Shown here: one piece after another, positions 54,896 to 63,544 of the stretch
How the letters are laid out: every line of letters starts with the position of its first letter
Numbering within the stretch: the stretch's first letter is position 1
Origin: Maledivibacter halophilus
Lineage (GTDB): Bacteria; Bacillota; Clostridia; Peptostreptococcales; Caminicellaceae
Assembly: GCF_900167445.1 (NCBI RefSeq)
Contig: NZ_FUZT01000017.1
Span: forward strand, 1 to 64,000
DNA: 64,000 nt
Direction: 5' to 3'
The notes under the pieces: model-generated
Database searches by the model: none
What the model was told of the DNA's origin: nothing
Seen by the model: the letters and a program-made list of their open reading frames with translations, nothing else
Program-made: the position numbers and the translations under genes

Positions 54896-56425
54896 ATGAA
54901 ATTTGAAAAAATTAAATCTGTACTTTTGCTCTCTCTTTTTATAGTGAGTTTAATTCTTACACAAAGGCTATGGTTTTACTTTCCCTTTGGTGGAGTGATT
55001 TCTATAGCCGATGATATGAATTTAGAAGAATTCGATATAGATGTTACTGAGATACTAAGCCCCCAAGACTTTATCATAAGCTTTGGGGGCGGAGATTATA
55101 CTGTATTTTATTCTGAACCCTATGAAGTATGGAATATTACTAAGCCTATTTCTAATAATTCTTATGATAAAAATGATGTATGGATTTGGAAAACTACTAA
55201 GGAGGTCTTAAGGGACTACTTAAAAAGTGATTATGAAGTACATCAAATAGATTATGATAAATGGCAGAAAATAAATAGATTTAAGTCAATAAGATTGAAT
55301 TTTGCATGTGAAATTCCTGGTAATATACTCATAGATGCTATTTTGGATGAGAGTGGTAATGCATCTAAAATCAAGGAGAAAATAGATACAATACTTATCC
55401 CTGCCATTGAAGGTGGATCTAATAATATATATTTGGGGAATCATGAAAATGATTTCTATATAGAACTAAAGGGTAATTTTAAAGATAATAGAGTAAGAGA
55501 GCTTGTAGATAATATTGAAAAAATTTTTGAGGATAAAGGATATATAAACTATATTACATTAAATCGCCACTCACAAGTGGATAACGATACCTTAATTCCA
55601 GTTTTCGGCACGAGTAGAGAGACTATTCCATTTTATAATGTTAAAAATGAAATAGATGTTACAGATAAGGCAAGTGTAATATCTCAAGCCAATCAATTTT
55701 TTAGTTCAAGCTTTGATTTTGTCAAAGAAATTAACGAAATAGATGGAAGTATTATATATATGTATGGGTATGGAGAAAAGACTCTAAAGATAAACAAAAA
55801 TGGAGAATTAGTATATGAAGAAAAGGTTGATAATAAAAAGGCATCATATGAATTAGATTTTATTGACAGTTTAAAATATGCAGTTAAATTTGTTGAAGAA
55901 AAAGGTAGATGGCCTATTAATAGAGAAAATGCTTATTTATCAGATTATAAACTTATTGAAAAGAATAATAAAAAGGGATATGAGTTTAGTTTTAACTATA
56001 GATTAAAGGGCTTGCCAGTGTTTATACCGGATATAGCAAAAGATAAGGCTATAGTTGTTAGAGTAATTGGAAGCCAGATTACTTATTATAAAAAAATGGT
56101 TAAAAGTCCACCACAAAATTTTAATAAAGAAGTAAAGAGTATACTTTCTGTTTTTGATGAAGGTCAAGAAAAGAAAATGCTTGATTTTTCAGATGTTTTG
56201 AGAATGTATGGATATATGATTAAGAATACCTATATAATGGAAAATGAATTAGAAGAAGAGAAAATTCAAGATCTTGAGACAGAGGAATTGATAGAAAGAA
56301 TAGGTTTAGTTTACTATTCATATCAAGATAAGCTTGTACCTGCTTGGGAAGTTACTATTGATGATATAGTTTATTATTTTGACTTATATACTGGCGTTAA
56401 TTATACTTCAAACCCTAAAAACTAA
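54896..56425 (+). CDS. yycH: YycH-like regulator of WalK
   Basis: 509 residues with one N-terminal membrane segment (about 8-25) and a large extracellular mixed alpha/beta region, the layout of YycH. In Bacillus, YycH and YycI bind WalK at the membrane and adjust its activity. Sequence similarity across the family is low, so the call leans on length, topology and position between walK and yycI. ATG with GGGGTGAGG upstream, 19 bp after the secreted-protein gene. A hairpin lies between it and yycI. Confidence 0.8.
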   Translation: MKFEKIKSVLLLSLFIVSLILTQRLWFYFPFGGVISIADDMNLEEFDIDVTEILSPQDFIISFGGGDYTVFYSEPYEVWNITKPISNNSYDKNDVWIWKTTKEVLRDYLKSDYEVHQIDYDKWQKINRFKSIRLNFACEIPGNILIDAILDESGNASKIKEKIDTILIPAIEGGSNNIYLGNHENDFYIELKGNFKDNRVRELVDNIEKIFEDKGYINYITLNRHSQVDNDTLIPVFGTSRETIPFYNVKNEIDVTDKASVISQANQFFSSSFDFVKEINEIDGSIIYMYGYGEKTLKINKNGELVYEEKVDNKKASYELDFIDSLKYAVKFVEEKGRWPINRENAYLSDYKLIEKNNKKGYEFSFNYRLKGLPVFIPDIAKDKAIVVRVIGSQITYYKKMVKSPPQNFNKEVKSILSVFDEGQEKKMLDFSDVLRMYGYMIKNTYIMENELEEEKIQDLETEELIERIGLVYYSYQDKLVPAWEVTIDDIVYYFDLYTGVNYTSNPKN

Positions 56426-56430
56426 GCTTT

Positions 56431-56461
56431 ATCCTCGGCTTTGTAAAGTCGGGGATTTTTA
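56431..56461 (+). terminator. Intra-operon hairpin between yycH and yycI
   Basis: Stem ATCCTCGGCTTT / AAAGTCGGGGAT followed by TTTTT. It has the form of a terminator and may reduce expression of yycI and later genes. Confidence 0.75.
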
Positions 56462-56479
56462 AAAGGATGAGGTGCATCA

Positions 56480-57322
56480 ATGGATTGGGTAAAAGCTAAA
56501 AATATACTTATAGTGGCCTTTATAATTACAAATTTAATTTTGGGATATTATACTTTAAAGGATATGAAAGCTAATAGATATAGTGATACTATAAGTGAGG
56601 AAAAAATCAATGATATTAAAAAGATTTTTGAAGAAAAGAATATAATTATAAAAGCTGATATACCAAAAAAAACATTTCGGGTTCCTGAAATAACTGTTAA
56701 ATATGAATCCTATGATAAAGAAGAGATAGAAGATAAATTTTTAGGAGAAAATGAATCGGATAATAAAGAAACAGTTAAACTTACATCAAATAATAAGCTT
56801 ATTATTTATAAAAAAAGTTTAAATGATAATAATACAAAGTCAAGTGAAGAGGAAGCTAAAGAAATAGCTTATGATTTTATAAAAGAACACGGATATGAGA
56901 ATGACGAAATAGAACTTTGGGATATAAAAAAGGAAAATAATGAATATGAAATATTGTATAAGCAGAGGTATGAAAATATAATATTGGATAATGGTTATAT
57001 GAAGATAACTGTTAAAAATGATCAGGTAGTTTATTTTGAGAGAAGATGGTTACAGGCAACCAATGTAAAATCAATTGAAAAAGGAATTATTCCTACAACA
57101 AAGGCATTATTATTGGTTATAGATAAATTGGAGACTATGAAAGATACTAAAGATAGTAAAGTTGTAATAACAGATATTAATTTAGTGCATTCTCTAGATA
57201 TTCATGAGTTAGATGGAATATTTGAAGAAAAGTGGTATGTAGGTGATGAAAAAAAAGGTCTTTTGTATTGGAGAATAATCTTACAAGATGGAGAGTATAT
57301 AGATATAGAGGCCTATGAATAG
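56480..57322 (+). CDS. yycI: YycI-like regulator of WalK
   Basis: 280 residues with MDWVKAKNILIVAFIITNLI as N-terminal anchor, the typical YycI opening, and an extracellular domain containing FIKEHGYENDEIELWD and LLYWRIILQDGEYIDI. YycI pairs with YycH to control WalK. ATG with GGATGAGG upstream. Followed by a hairpin and then walJ after 250 bp, so walJ may have its own promoter. Confidence 0.85.
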   Translation: MDWVKAKNILIVAFIITNLILGYYTLKDMKANRYSDTISEEKINDIKKIFEEKNIIIKADIPKKTFRVPEITVKYESYDKEEIEDKFLGENESDNKETVKLTSNNKLIIYKKSLNDNNTKSSEEEAKEIAYDFIKEHGYENDEIELWDIKKENNEYEILYKQRYENIILDNGYMKITVKNDQVVYFERRWLQATNVKSIEKGIIPTTKALLLVIDKLETMKDTKDSKVVITDINLVHSLDIHELDGIFEEKWYVGDEKKGLLYWRIILQDGEYIDIEAYE

Positions 57323-57339
57323 ATTTAGATAATTCAACA

Positions 57340-57377
57340 AAAGTAGAAGAGCACTGTCTTTTCTGCTTTGTTTTTTT
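57340..57377 (+). terminator. yycI terminator
   Basis: Imperfect stem AAAGTAGAAGA / TCTTTTCTGCTTT followed by a seven-T run. Confidence 0.65.
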
Positions 57378-57574
57378 GTGTTTTATATTGAAACAAATCT
57401 ATTGATTAATTTACATATAAAAAAATTCTAAGCATATATATTTTTATCATTTGCAAATTAAGGGTTTTCATTGCTTTACTATATTTACTATAATATTGTA
57501 TAATAAACAAGTTAAGAGTAATGTTGAGCTTATAGAGTTTTAATATGGCTTATCTATAGAAAGGTTGAAGATAA

Positions 57575-58384
57575 ATGGGTTTTAAGTTTTGTTCTTTAGC
57601 AAGTGGAAGTAGTGGAAATTGTCAATATGTAGGTAGTAGAGACACAAAATTATTAATAGATGCTGGTCTTACGGGAAAATATATAACCAATGCCCTTAAA
57701 AACATAGATATAGAGGCAGAGAAGATTGATGGGCTTCTTATTACCCATGAGCATAGCGATCATATTAAGGGTGTAGGTGTCTTAATGAGGAAATTTGATA
57801 TACCTCTATATGTAAATGAAAAGACATGGGAGGCTATGAAAGATAAAATAGGTTCTGTTAAGGGAAAAGATATTAGACTTTTTAGTGATTGTGAAAGCTT
57901 TGCTATTGGTGATATAAAGGTGAATCCATATAGTATATCCCATGATGCTTGTAATCCTATGGGTTATTCCTTTGTACATAATAATTCAAAAATTAGCATT
58001 ACAACTGATTTAGGTTGTATTACCGATGAAATTATTAATGAAATAAAGGATAGTGATTTACTTGTAATTGAATCAAACCATGATGTTGAGATGGTTAAAT
58101 TTGGGAGGTATCCTTGGTTTTTGAAAAAAAGAATACTTGGTGATTTCGGCCATCTATCCAATGAGGCAGCAGGAAATATAATAACTGAAGTAGTTAAAAA
58201 TGGAAAGGTTAAATATGCGTTGTTGGCCCATCTTAGTAAAGAAAATAACTTTCCAGAGCTAGCTTATGAGACTGTTAAAAATATTATTATTGAAAATGAA
58301 ATAAAGGTTGGAGTAGATGTAAATTTAGATTTAACTTATAGAAATAGAACTGGAAGGGTATATAATATACAAAAGGATTTTTAA
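57575..58384 (+). CDS. walJ: MBL-fold hydrolase WalJ (YycJ)
   Basis: 269-residue metallo-beta-lactamase-fold protein with FCSLASGSSGNCQYVG at the N-terminus, the metal motif LLITHEHSDHIKGVGVL, further ligands in SISHDAC and TTDLG, and LLAHLSKENNFPELA near the end. WalJ homologues are 5'-3' exonuclease-like enzymes linked to DNA handling during replication and always neighbour walRK. ATG with AAAGG upstream. An 11-bp inverted repeat joins its stop to the htrA ribosome binding site. Confidence 0.93.
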   Translation: MGFKFCSLASGSSGNCQYVGSRDTKLLIDAGLTGKYITNALKNIDIEAEKIDGLLITHEHSDHIKGVGVLMRKFDIPLYVNEKTWEAMKDKIGSVKGKDIRLFSDCESFAIGDIKVNPYSISHDACNPMGYSFVHNNSKISITTDLGCITDEIINEIKDSDLLVIESNHDVEMVKFGRYPWFLKKRILGDFGHLSNEAAGNIITEVVKNGKVKYALLAHLSKENNFPELAYETVKNIIIENEIKVGVDVNLDLTYRNRTGRVYNIQKDF

Positions 58385-58433
58385 CTCAGATTATTTATTA
58401 AATATTATAGTGGTTTATCTTTAATAATCTGAG
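58385..58433 (+). other. Inverted repeat between walJ and htrA
   Basis: Perfect 11-bp arms CTCAGATTATT (58385-58395) and AATAATCTGAG (58423-58433) with a 27-base loop. The right arm ends two bases before the AAGGAGG of htrA, so an RNA hairpin here could affect htrA translation or mark a processing point. Confidence 0.55.
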
Positions 58434-58450
58434 CTAAGGAGGTATATTGT

Positions 58451-59701
58451 ATGAAGGAAGATAATGACTTTTTTAAAAGAATTCAGCAAAATGAAAATAA
58501 TGAAGGCAAAACCTATTCAGATTATGAAGAAAATAGTTCTGTTCCTGTTTATACACCAACTTATTATAATCAAAATAATAAGAGGAAAAAAAGATATAGA
58601 CTTCCTTTGTTTATATTGATAATTGTGTCTTTAATATCTGCAATTATAGGAGGTATAATTGGTGCTTACATAGCGCCTACTTATCTATATGGAAAATATA
58701 TTGATGTTCCATATATTTATAAGCCTACTGAAAAAGTTGAGATTATTACTAAGGATAAGGAAATGACGGTTGCTTCTGCGGTTGCCCAAAAAGCTATGCC
58801 CTCAGTGGTAGGCATTACTACCGTATCCATACAAAGGGATTTTTTATTTGGGACTAGAAGAGCCACGGGTTTGGGTACAGGAGTTATTGTAGATAGTAGA
58901 GGATTTATCCTTACAAATGCCCATGTGGTTGATAATGGTGAAGCTGAGGAAGTAAAAGTACTCCTTAATGATGGCAAAAACTTAGAAGCAAAAGTTTTGT
59001 GGAATGATGTATCATTGGATTTGGCAGTTATTAAGGTTGAGGCTAATAATCTACCTGTTGCAGACCTTGGAAACTCTGACAATCTAACAGTAGGAGAAAC
59101 ATCAATAGCCATAGGAAATCCCTTGGGACTATCCTTTGAAAGAACAGTAACTGCAGGTATAATAAGCGGTCTAAACAGAAGTGTACCTATAAGTGAGTAT
59201 GAAAGTATAGATGGTCTTATTCAAACCGATGCCTCTATAAACCCTGGAAATAGCGGTGGTCCGCTTTTAAATTCAATGGGACAGGTTATAGGGATAAATA
59301 CTGCTAAAATTCAGTCGGGAGAAGGTTTGGGCTTTGCTATACCAGTAAATACTGCTAAACCAATAGTAGATGAATTTATCGAAAAGGGTGAATTTAAAAA
59401 GGTTTATTTAGGGATTAGGCCCTATGATGTAAAGCAGGTAGAAAATAGTTATGGAGATATTCCAGGAGTTGAAAATGGCGTTTTTATTTGGATGGTATAT
59501 AAGGACTCTGCTGCTGCTAAGGCAGGTATACACAGAGGAGATGTTTTGATTTCATTAGGTGGTGTTGAAATAAAAACTGTGAGACAATTGCTTAAGGAAC
59601 TGTATAAATATAGACCAGAAGATGAAATTACAGTAGAAATAATTAGAGATCAGGAGAAAATAGAAAAGATAATAAAATTTGAAGGTAAAACATATAGATA
59701 G
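58451..59701 (+). CDS. htrA: HtrA-like membrane serine protease
   Basis: 416-residue envelope quality-control protease. Cytoplasmic tail (1-50), one membrane segment (51-76), trypsin-like domain with the triad His158 (LTNAHVV), Asp190 (SLDLAVIKV) and Ser268 (NPGNSGGPLL), and one C-terminal PDZ domain (about 315-410, GIHRGDVLISLGGVEIK). It degrades or refolds damaged secreted proteins. It ends the wal locus in many Firmicutes, as here. ATG with AAGGAGG upstream; bidirectional terminator behind. Confidence 0.95.
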   Translation: MKEDNDFFKRIQQNENNEGKTYSDYEENSSVPVYTPTYYNQNNKRKKRYRLPLFILIIVSLISAIIGGIIGAYIAPTYLYGKYIDVPYIYKPTEKVEIITKDKEMTVASAVAQKAMPSVVGITTVSIQRDFLFGTRRATGLGTGVIVDSRGFILTNAHVVDNGEAEEVKVLLNDGKNLEAKVLWNDVSLDLAVIKVEANNLPVADLGNSDNLTVGETSIAIGNPLGLSFERTVTAGIISGLNRSVPISEYESIDGLIQTDASINPGNSGGPLLNSMGQVIGINTAKIQSGEGLGFAIPVNTAKPIVDEFIEKGEFKKVYLGIRPYDVKQVENSYGDIPGVENGVFIWMVYKDSAAAKAGIHRGDVLISLGGVEIKTVRQLLKELYKYRPEDEITVEIIRDQEKIEKIIKFEGKTYR

Positions 59702-59702
59702 C

Positions 59703-59728
59703 AAAAATGCGCCTTAAGGCGCATTTTT
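59703..59728. terminator. Bidirectional terminator between htrA and the NlpC/P60 gene
   Basis: Perfect palindrome AAAAATGCGCC / GGCGCATTTTT with A- and T-runs at either end; serves both convergent genes. Confidence 0.9.
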
Positions 59729-59743
59729 AATTTTAAGTTTTAA

Positions 59744-60838
59744 TTAATATACTCGTCTAGCTGTTACATATCTTTTATTGTAAGTACCGGTAGTTATATC
59801 TGAAATAATTACACTATATTTACTACCTGATGAAGCATGAATAAATTTTCCATTTCCAATATAAATACCTACATGGGATATCTTAGTACCTTTACCGTTG
59901 CTATTAAAGAAAACTAAATCTCCTGTTTGTAAATTGCTTTTACTAACTTTCTTTCCTACTGTTGCTTGAGTACTAGAAGTTCGCGGCAATTTGATACCGC
60001 ATTTTTTGAAAACATATGTAGTAAAACCAGAACAATCAAATTTATTAGGTCCAGTTGCACCATATTTATAACGTTTACCTAATAATTTCTTTGCTTCTTG
60101 AACAATTTTAAGGGATGTTCTATTGGCAGATCTTGATACAGTATTTGCTATATTATCTTCAAATAGAACTGTCATAAGCTCATTATGGACCCAGCCGTCT
60201 TCACCATCGAAAGTGGATACTTGATACCATCCATTGGAGTAATTTTTTACGTATATGTAGGCGCCTAACTTTAGTTCCTTTACGACTTCAGATTCAAGGG
60301 AGTTTCCTTTTCTAAGATGAACATTATCACCTATGATTTTACCCATTGAGTAGTTTGGTTTAACTTTAACATAGTCTGAATGTATCCAACCATTTTTTGT
60401 TTCACTTAGAGGTATTTCATACCATTCGTCCTGTGTATTTGTAATTATAACTTTGTTTTCCTTTGATAAAGTATGTATGATATTTGAATTAGTATCAGGT
60501 TCCTTCCGAACATTGAGGATGTCTGTTGCTATTATACCTCTTTTTATAGGATCTTTTTCTTCATCTGCAGCAATAAGGTCGTTTAATACCCAACCTTCAG
60601 ACCCGGAGCTAGTTTTTATGAAATACCAGTTGTTTTTATTTGATAAAATTTGGGTCGTTTCTCCAATAGTCAATTTAGCTAGTACTTTTGAATCGGTTTT
60701 TGGTGTTTCTCGGATATTTACGTTGTCGGCAAGACTTACTCCATTAATCTTTTCCTCACCGTATACTGAAGAAGTCATAATCAGTATACATAAAAAACTA
60801 AGTGACAAGGTTAGTAGCATTTTAGAAAATTTCATCAT
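59744..60838 (-). CDS. SH3b x3 - NlpC/P60 cell wall hydrolase
   Basis: 364 residues with a signal peptide (1-27), three bacterial SH3 domains (about 32-92, 100-160 and 163-225) and a C-terminal NlpC/P60 peptidase. The catalytic Cys269 (KFDCSGFTTYVF), His322 (KISHVGIYIG) and third residue His334 (FIHASSG) are in place. It would cut the D-Glu/diamino acid bond in stem peptides of peptidoglycan. Genes of this kind are typical WalR targets, and this one sits next to the wal locus, but no WalR site was identified. ATG with GGAGGA upstream. Confidence 0.93.
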   Translation of the reverse strand: MMKFSKMLLTLSLSFLCILIMTSSVYGEEKINGVSLADNVNIRETPKTDSKVLAKLTIGETTQILSNKNNWYFIKTSSGSEGWVLNDLIAADEEKDPIKRGIIATDILNVRKEPDTNSNIIHTLSKENKVIITNTQDEWYEIPLSETKNGWIHSDYVKVKPNYSMGKIIGDNVHLRKGNSLESEVVKELKLGAYIYVKNYSNGWYQVSTFDGEDGWVHNELMTVLFEDNIANTVSRSANRTSLKIVQEAKKLLGKRYKYGATGPNKFDCSGFTTYVFKKCGIKLPRTSSTQATVGKKVSKSNLQTGDLVFFNSNGKGTKISHVGIYIGNGKFIHASSGSKYSVIISDITTGTYNKRYVTARRVY

Positions 60839-60892
60839 TTTGTTATCCTCCGTAAAAAGTATAGGACTACATGTAACTTTTCCCTATTATAT

Positions 60893-60921
60893 ATTATAAC
60901 ATTGAAAGATTGCTTATTCAA
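60893..60921 (-). promoter_or_regulatory. Promoter of the SH3-NlpC/P60 gene
   Basis: Minus strand: TTGAAT (60916-60921), 17-bp spacer, exact TATAAT (60893-60898), 55 bp before the start codon. Confidence 0.7.
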
Positions 60922-61287
60922 TTTAACAAAAGAAAATAATTTTAAATATATTAAGATATAAAGAATTTATTGTAACTTATTAAATTAATTTGTTGAGCTA
61001 ATTCCCATATTAGAGATTTTAATATTTCCTCAAATATTTAATAAATAGTTTTTGGAAAAAAATAATATGTATGCATATTTAAATCTTATTATTTTGCAAA
61101 CCATTTAAAAGGCTTGGAAATAAAACACATAGGCAGTCGTAAAATAAACTAATCCTAGCCATACAAAATTGGAAAATATAAAATTTCTTAAAGAGAAATA
61201 ATAAATGGGTATGGAAACAATATAAGGAATTATTTATAATAAATTAGTAGAAAGAATAAATAGCAGTTTAAAAGACAGGGGGCATCT
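60922..61287. other. AT-rich gap, no gene seen
   Basis: Between the divergent NlpC/P60 and HNH genes. No ORF of note, hairpin or repeat element was recognised; it must contain the HNH gene promoter. Confidence 0.5.
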
Positions 61288-61743
61288 ATGTCTTTGAATA
61301 AAAAATTAAAAAAAGAAAATAAGAAATACATATATATAAGGGATTGCGGTATGTGCTATTTTTGTGGCAAGAAATTGTTATTTAAGCAAATGAGCCTAGA
61401 TCATTATTTTCCAAAAAGTAAAGGTGGACCAGATGATATATTTAATTTGGTTTGCAGTTGTAGAAAGTGCAATAAATATAAAAAGAGTTTTGTACCGGAT
61501 GACTATAAGGAAGTGATGGTGTATTTATTTAAAAAAGCTGTTAAGGATGGGAAAATATCTAAAGCAGGAGTAAAGTTGAAGAAAAAGGACTTAGCTTCAA
61601 TAGCAAGTACAATTTTTAAAATAGAGGATATAGGAAAATATACAGTTTTTCAAAGTAATACCCATAGATTGTATATAAAGGACAATAAAATATATAAAGT
61701 GGCTAATATATGTACATTCAAAGTAAAAGATGAAGGATGGTAG
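61288..61743 (+). CDS. HNH endonuclease-type protein
   Basis: 151 residues, soluble. An HNH nuclease core is evident: CGMCYFCGKKLLFKQMSLDH, then YFPKSKGGPDDIFNLVCSCR and KCNKYKKSF, giving two CxxC-type zinc pairs and the central His-Asn-His arrangement. The last 60 residues form an unfamiliar tail. Stand-alone HNH proteins may act in DNA repair, restriction or as domesticated mobile-element nucleases; I cannot tell which. ATG with CAGGGGG upstream; it ends 3 bp before rlmH and is probably co-transcribed with it. Confidence 0.8.
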   Translation: MSLNKKLKKENKKYIYIRDCGMCYFCGKKLLFKQMSLDHYFPKSKGGPDDIFNLVCSCRKCNKYKKSFVPDDYKEVMVYLFKKAVKDGKISKAGVKLKKKDLASIASTIFKIEDIGKYTVFQSNTHRLYIKDNKIYKVANICTFKVKDEGW

Positions 61744-61746
61744 AAA

Positions 61747-62226
61747 ATGAACATGACTATAATATCAGTAGGTAAGATAAAAGAAAAATACTTAAAAAAT
61801 GCCATAGGTGAGTACAGTAAAAGACTGAGCAGATATTGCAAACTAAGTTTTATAGAAGTACCTGATGAGAGAGCTCCTGAAAATTTAAGTGAAACAGAAA
61901 TCAAAAATATAAAGGATAAAGAAGGTAATATAATATTAAAAAATATCAAAGAAGGAGCTTATGTTATAGTCCTAGATATAAAGGGAAAAATGATGACTTC
62001 AGAAGAATTTGCCAAGAAGATAGATGATTTAGGTATACTGGGTAAAAGCAACATAGTATTTGTAATAGGAGGATCCTTAGGATTATCAAAAAAGGTTCTA
62101 GACAAATCAAATTTCAAATTGTCTTTTTCCCCAATGACTTTCCCACACCAGCTAATGAAGGTGATTTTACTTGAGCAAGTTTATAGGGGATTTAGGATAA
62201 ATAGGGGTGAACCGTATCATAAGTAA
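61747..62226 (+). CDS. rlmH: 23S rRNA (pseudouridine-1915-N3) methyltransferase
   Basis: 159 residues, full length for the SPOUT-fold RlmH family, which methylates pseudouridine 1915 in helix 69 of assembled ribosomes using SAM. Motifs: [51 protein letters not shown] and the C-terminal [20 protein letters not shown] and YHK. Both ATG 61747 and 61753 are possible. It closes the classical wal-htrA-rlmH neighbourhood. Confidence 0.96.
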   Translation: MNMTIISVGKIKEKYLKNAIGEYSKRLSRYCKLSFIEVPDERAPENLSETEIKNIKDKEGNIILKNIKEGAYVIVLDIKGKMMTSEEFAKKIDDLGILGKSNIVFVIGGSLGLSKKVLDKSNFKLSFSPMTFPHQLMKVILLEQVYRGFRINRGEPYHK

Positions 62227-62239
62227 CGGCGGTTTTTTT
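62209..62239 (+). terminator. Possible rlmH terminator
   Basis: GAACCG pairs imperfectly with CGGCGGTT, followed by seven T. The left arm overlaps the last codons of rlmH. Confidence 0.45.
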
Positions 62240-62443
62240 GATGATATATTTACACATAAACCACCATGTGGAGACCGTCGTAGGAATACAGAGGAAAGAA
62301 TCTATGAAATAGCTGTATTTACAAGGGCATTGGAGGATTTTAAGTTTGTGAAAAATGGGTGAGATTTTAAGAATAAAGTACCTATTGGAGAGCTTGAAAT
62401 TTGCATTGCAGTGCGTACCTAGAAAAGTAGACATGTTATAAAT
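62240..62443 (+). other. Non-coding or eroded stretch after rlmH
   Basis: No intact gene. One frame reads NTEERIYEIAVFTRALEDFK before a TGA, which looks protein-like and may be the remnant of a lost gene. A strong terminator closes the stretch. Confidence 0.4.
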
Positions 62444-62486
62444 AAAAGACAGGATTTGATTGTACCGATCAAATCCTGTCTTTTTG
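62444..62486 (+). terminator. Strong terminator hairpin
   Basis: 17-bp stem from AAAAGACAGGATTTGAT to ATCAAATCCTGTCTTTTT with a 7-base loop and T-run. Confidence 0.9.
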
Positions 62487-62537
62487 CGTTTAAAGGAAAA
62501 GAAATAATGAAAATTAATCAAGAAAGGGGTTTTGAAA

Positions 62538-62835
62538 ATGTGTAAGGTCATAGCAATAGCAAGTCAAAAAGGAGAAACAGCAAAAAGTACAACATGTAGA
62601 AATTTAACCGATTGTTTTGAAATTGAAAGTTCAGACAAATTATATAAACCTATATCATCTAATGGAGAAAATTATTATGGATTAAGATTTACCAGGAAAA
62701 GAGGATTATATCATTATTAAAGAAGAGATTGACATATTACCTGCCAGCATATTGTTGTCAGATATTGAGATTAAGCTAGTATCAGTAATAAGCAGAGAAT
62801 ATATTCTTAAAACCATAAAAATTTCAAACATATAA
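62538..62835 (+). pseudogene. Decayed parA/soj-like ATPase gene
   Basis: ATG 62538 opens MCKVIAIASQKGETAKSTT, the start of a ParA protein whose deviant Walker A (normally KGGxGKTT) has lost its glycines. The frame ends after about 60 codons. In another frame, 62722-62835 reads EEIDILPASILLSDIEIKLV then SVISREYILKTI, which aligns with the ParA region around ILPSNIxLSxxE...SRE. Most of the middle is missing. A ribosome binding site (AAAGGGG) remains, but the product would be inactive. ParA near rlmH recalls the soj-spo0J neighbourhood near oriC, or a plasmid or conjugative-element origin. Confidence 0.7.
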
Positions 62836-63469
62836 AGCCAATTAAAGATAAAACTAAAAAAATTGGTGAAATTTTATTAAGTAAAAAGATTATAAATGTA
62901 ATTTAACAGTATGTAGGGCTGTAGATTCAGAAAATACTTGAACAGAAGATATTAAGTACTTTGAAAATTTATATCTATGCTTATGTATAGCTTATACCTG
63001 GATTATTATATTAGGAGCAAATTGTTCTAAAAATAAGAAAAGTAAAATAATAGGAGCTGCTACAAAAAGAATAAAGAATAAAATGGCTAGAATATATAGC
63101 TTGTTTAGTAGTGGGATAATTTGGTTTAACAGATGTTATGATTCAAATAGAAAAAAGTATAACTTAAAATTTGATTTTGTACTTTATGATATTTAGTATA
63201 GATGAAAATTAAATATATGAATTCAAGCTATATAGGAAAAGTATATTTATTTCTATTTCGATAAAATTTATATATTTATGATTATATGGATAATACTGCA
63301 TATGTTGTTTATGTGAATATAAGGTAATATATATTTTTTATTCCTTATTATCATATTTTACTGAGCTATCTGTTCTTTGAACAAGATAAATTAGGCAGAA
63401 CTACATGGAAAGAGAATTCTAAAAATATTTTCTGTCGATAGCATGCCCAAAATTATAGATAAAAATATA
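62836..63469. other. Eroded AT-rich DNA without intact genes
   Basis: About 630 bp with many stops in all frames. A frame around 63000-63195 reads KSKIIGAATKRIKNKMARIY and continues to YNLKFDFVLYDI, which could be the relic of a transposase or other gene, but I cannot assign it. Confidence 0.35.
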
Positions 63470-63498
63470 TTGACAATAAACATTTACGTGATTATAAT
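63470..63498 (+). promoter_or_regulatory. Consensus promoter of the MBL-fold gene
   Basis: Exact TTGACA (63470-63475), 17-bp spacer, exact TATAAT (63493-63498); start codon 47 bp downstream. Confidence 0.85.
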
Positions 63499-63524
63499 AT
63501 GAATATATTCATGAATGCATTCAT
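63499..63524 (+). promoter_or_regulatory. Palindromic operator at the MBL-fold gene
   Basis: 26-bp palindrome made of ATGAATATATTCAT and ATGAATGCATTCAT sharing the central AT, starting immediately after the -10. The layout is that of a TetR-type operator for two dimers. The cognate regulator is not in the window. Confidence 0.65.
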
Positions 63525-63544
63525 TATTGATAGGAGTTAGTAAA

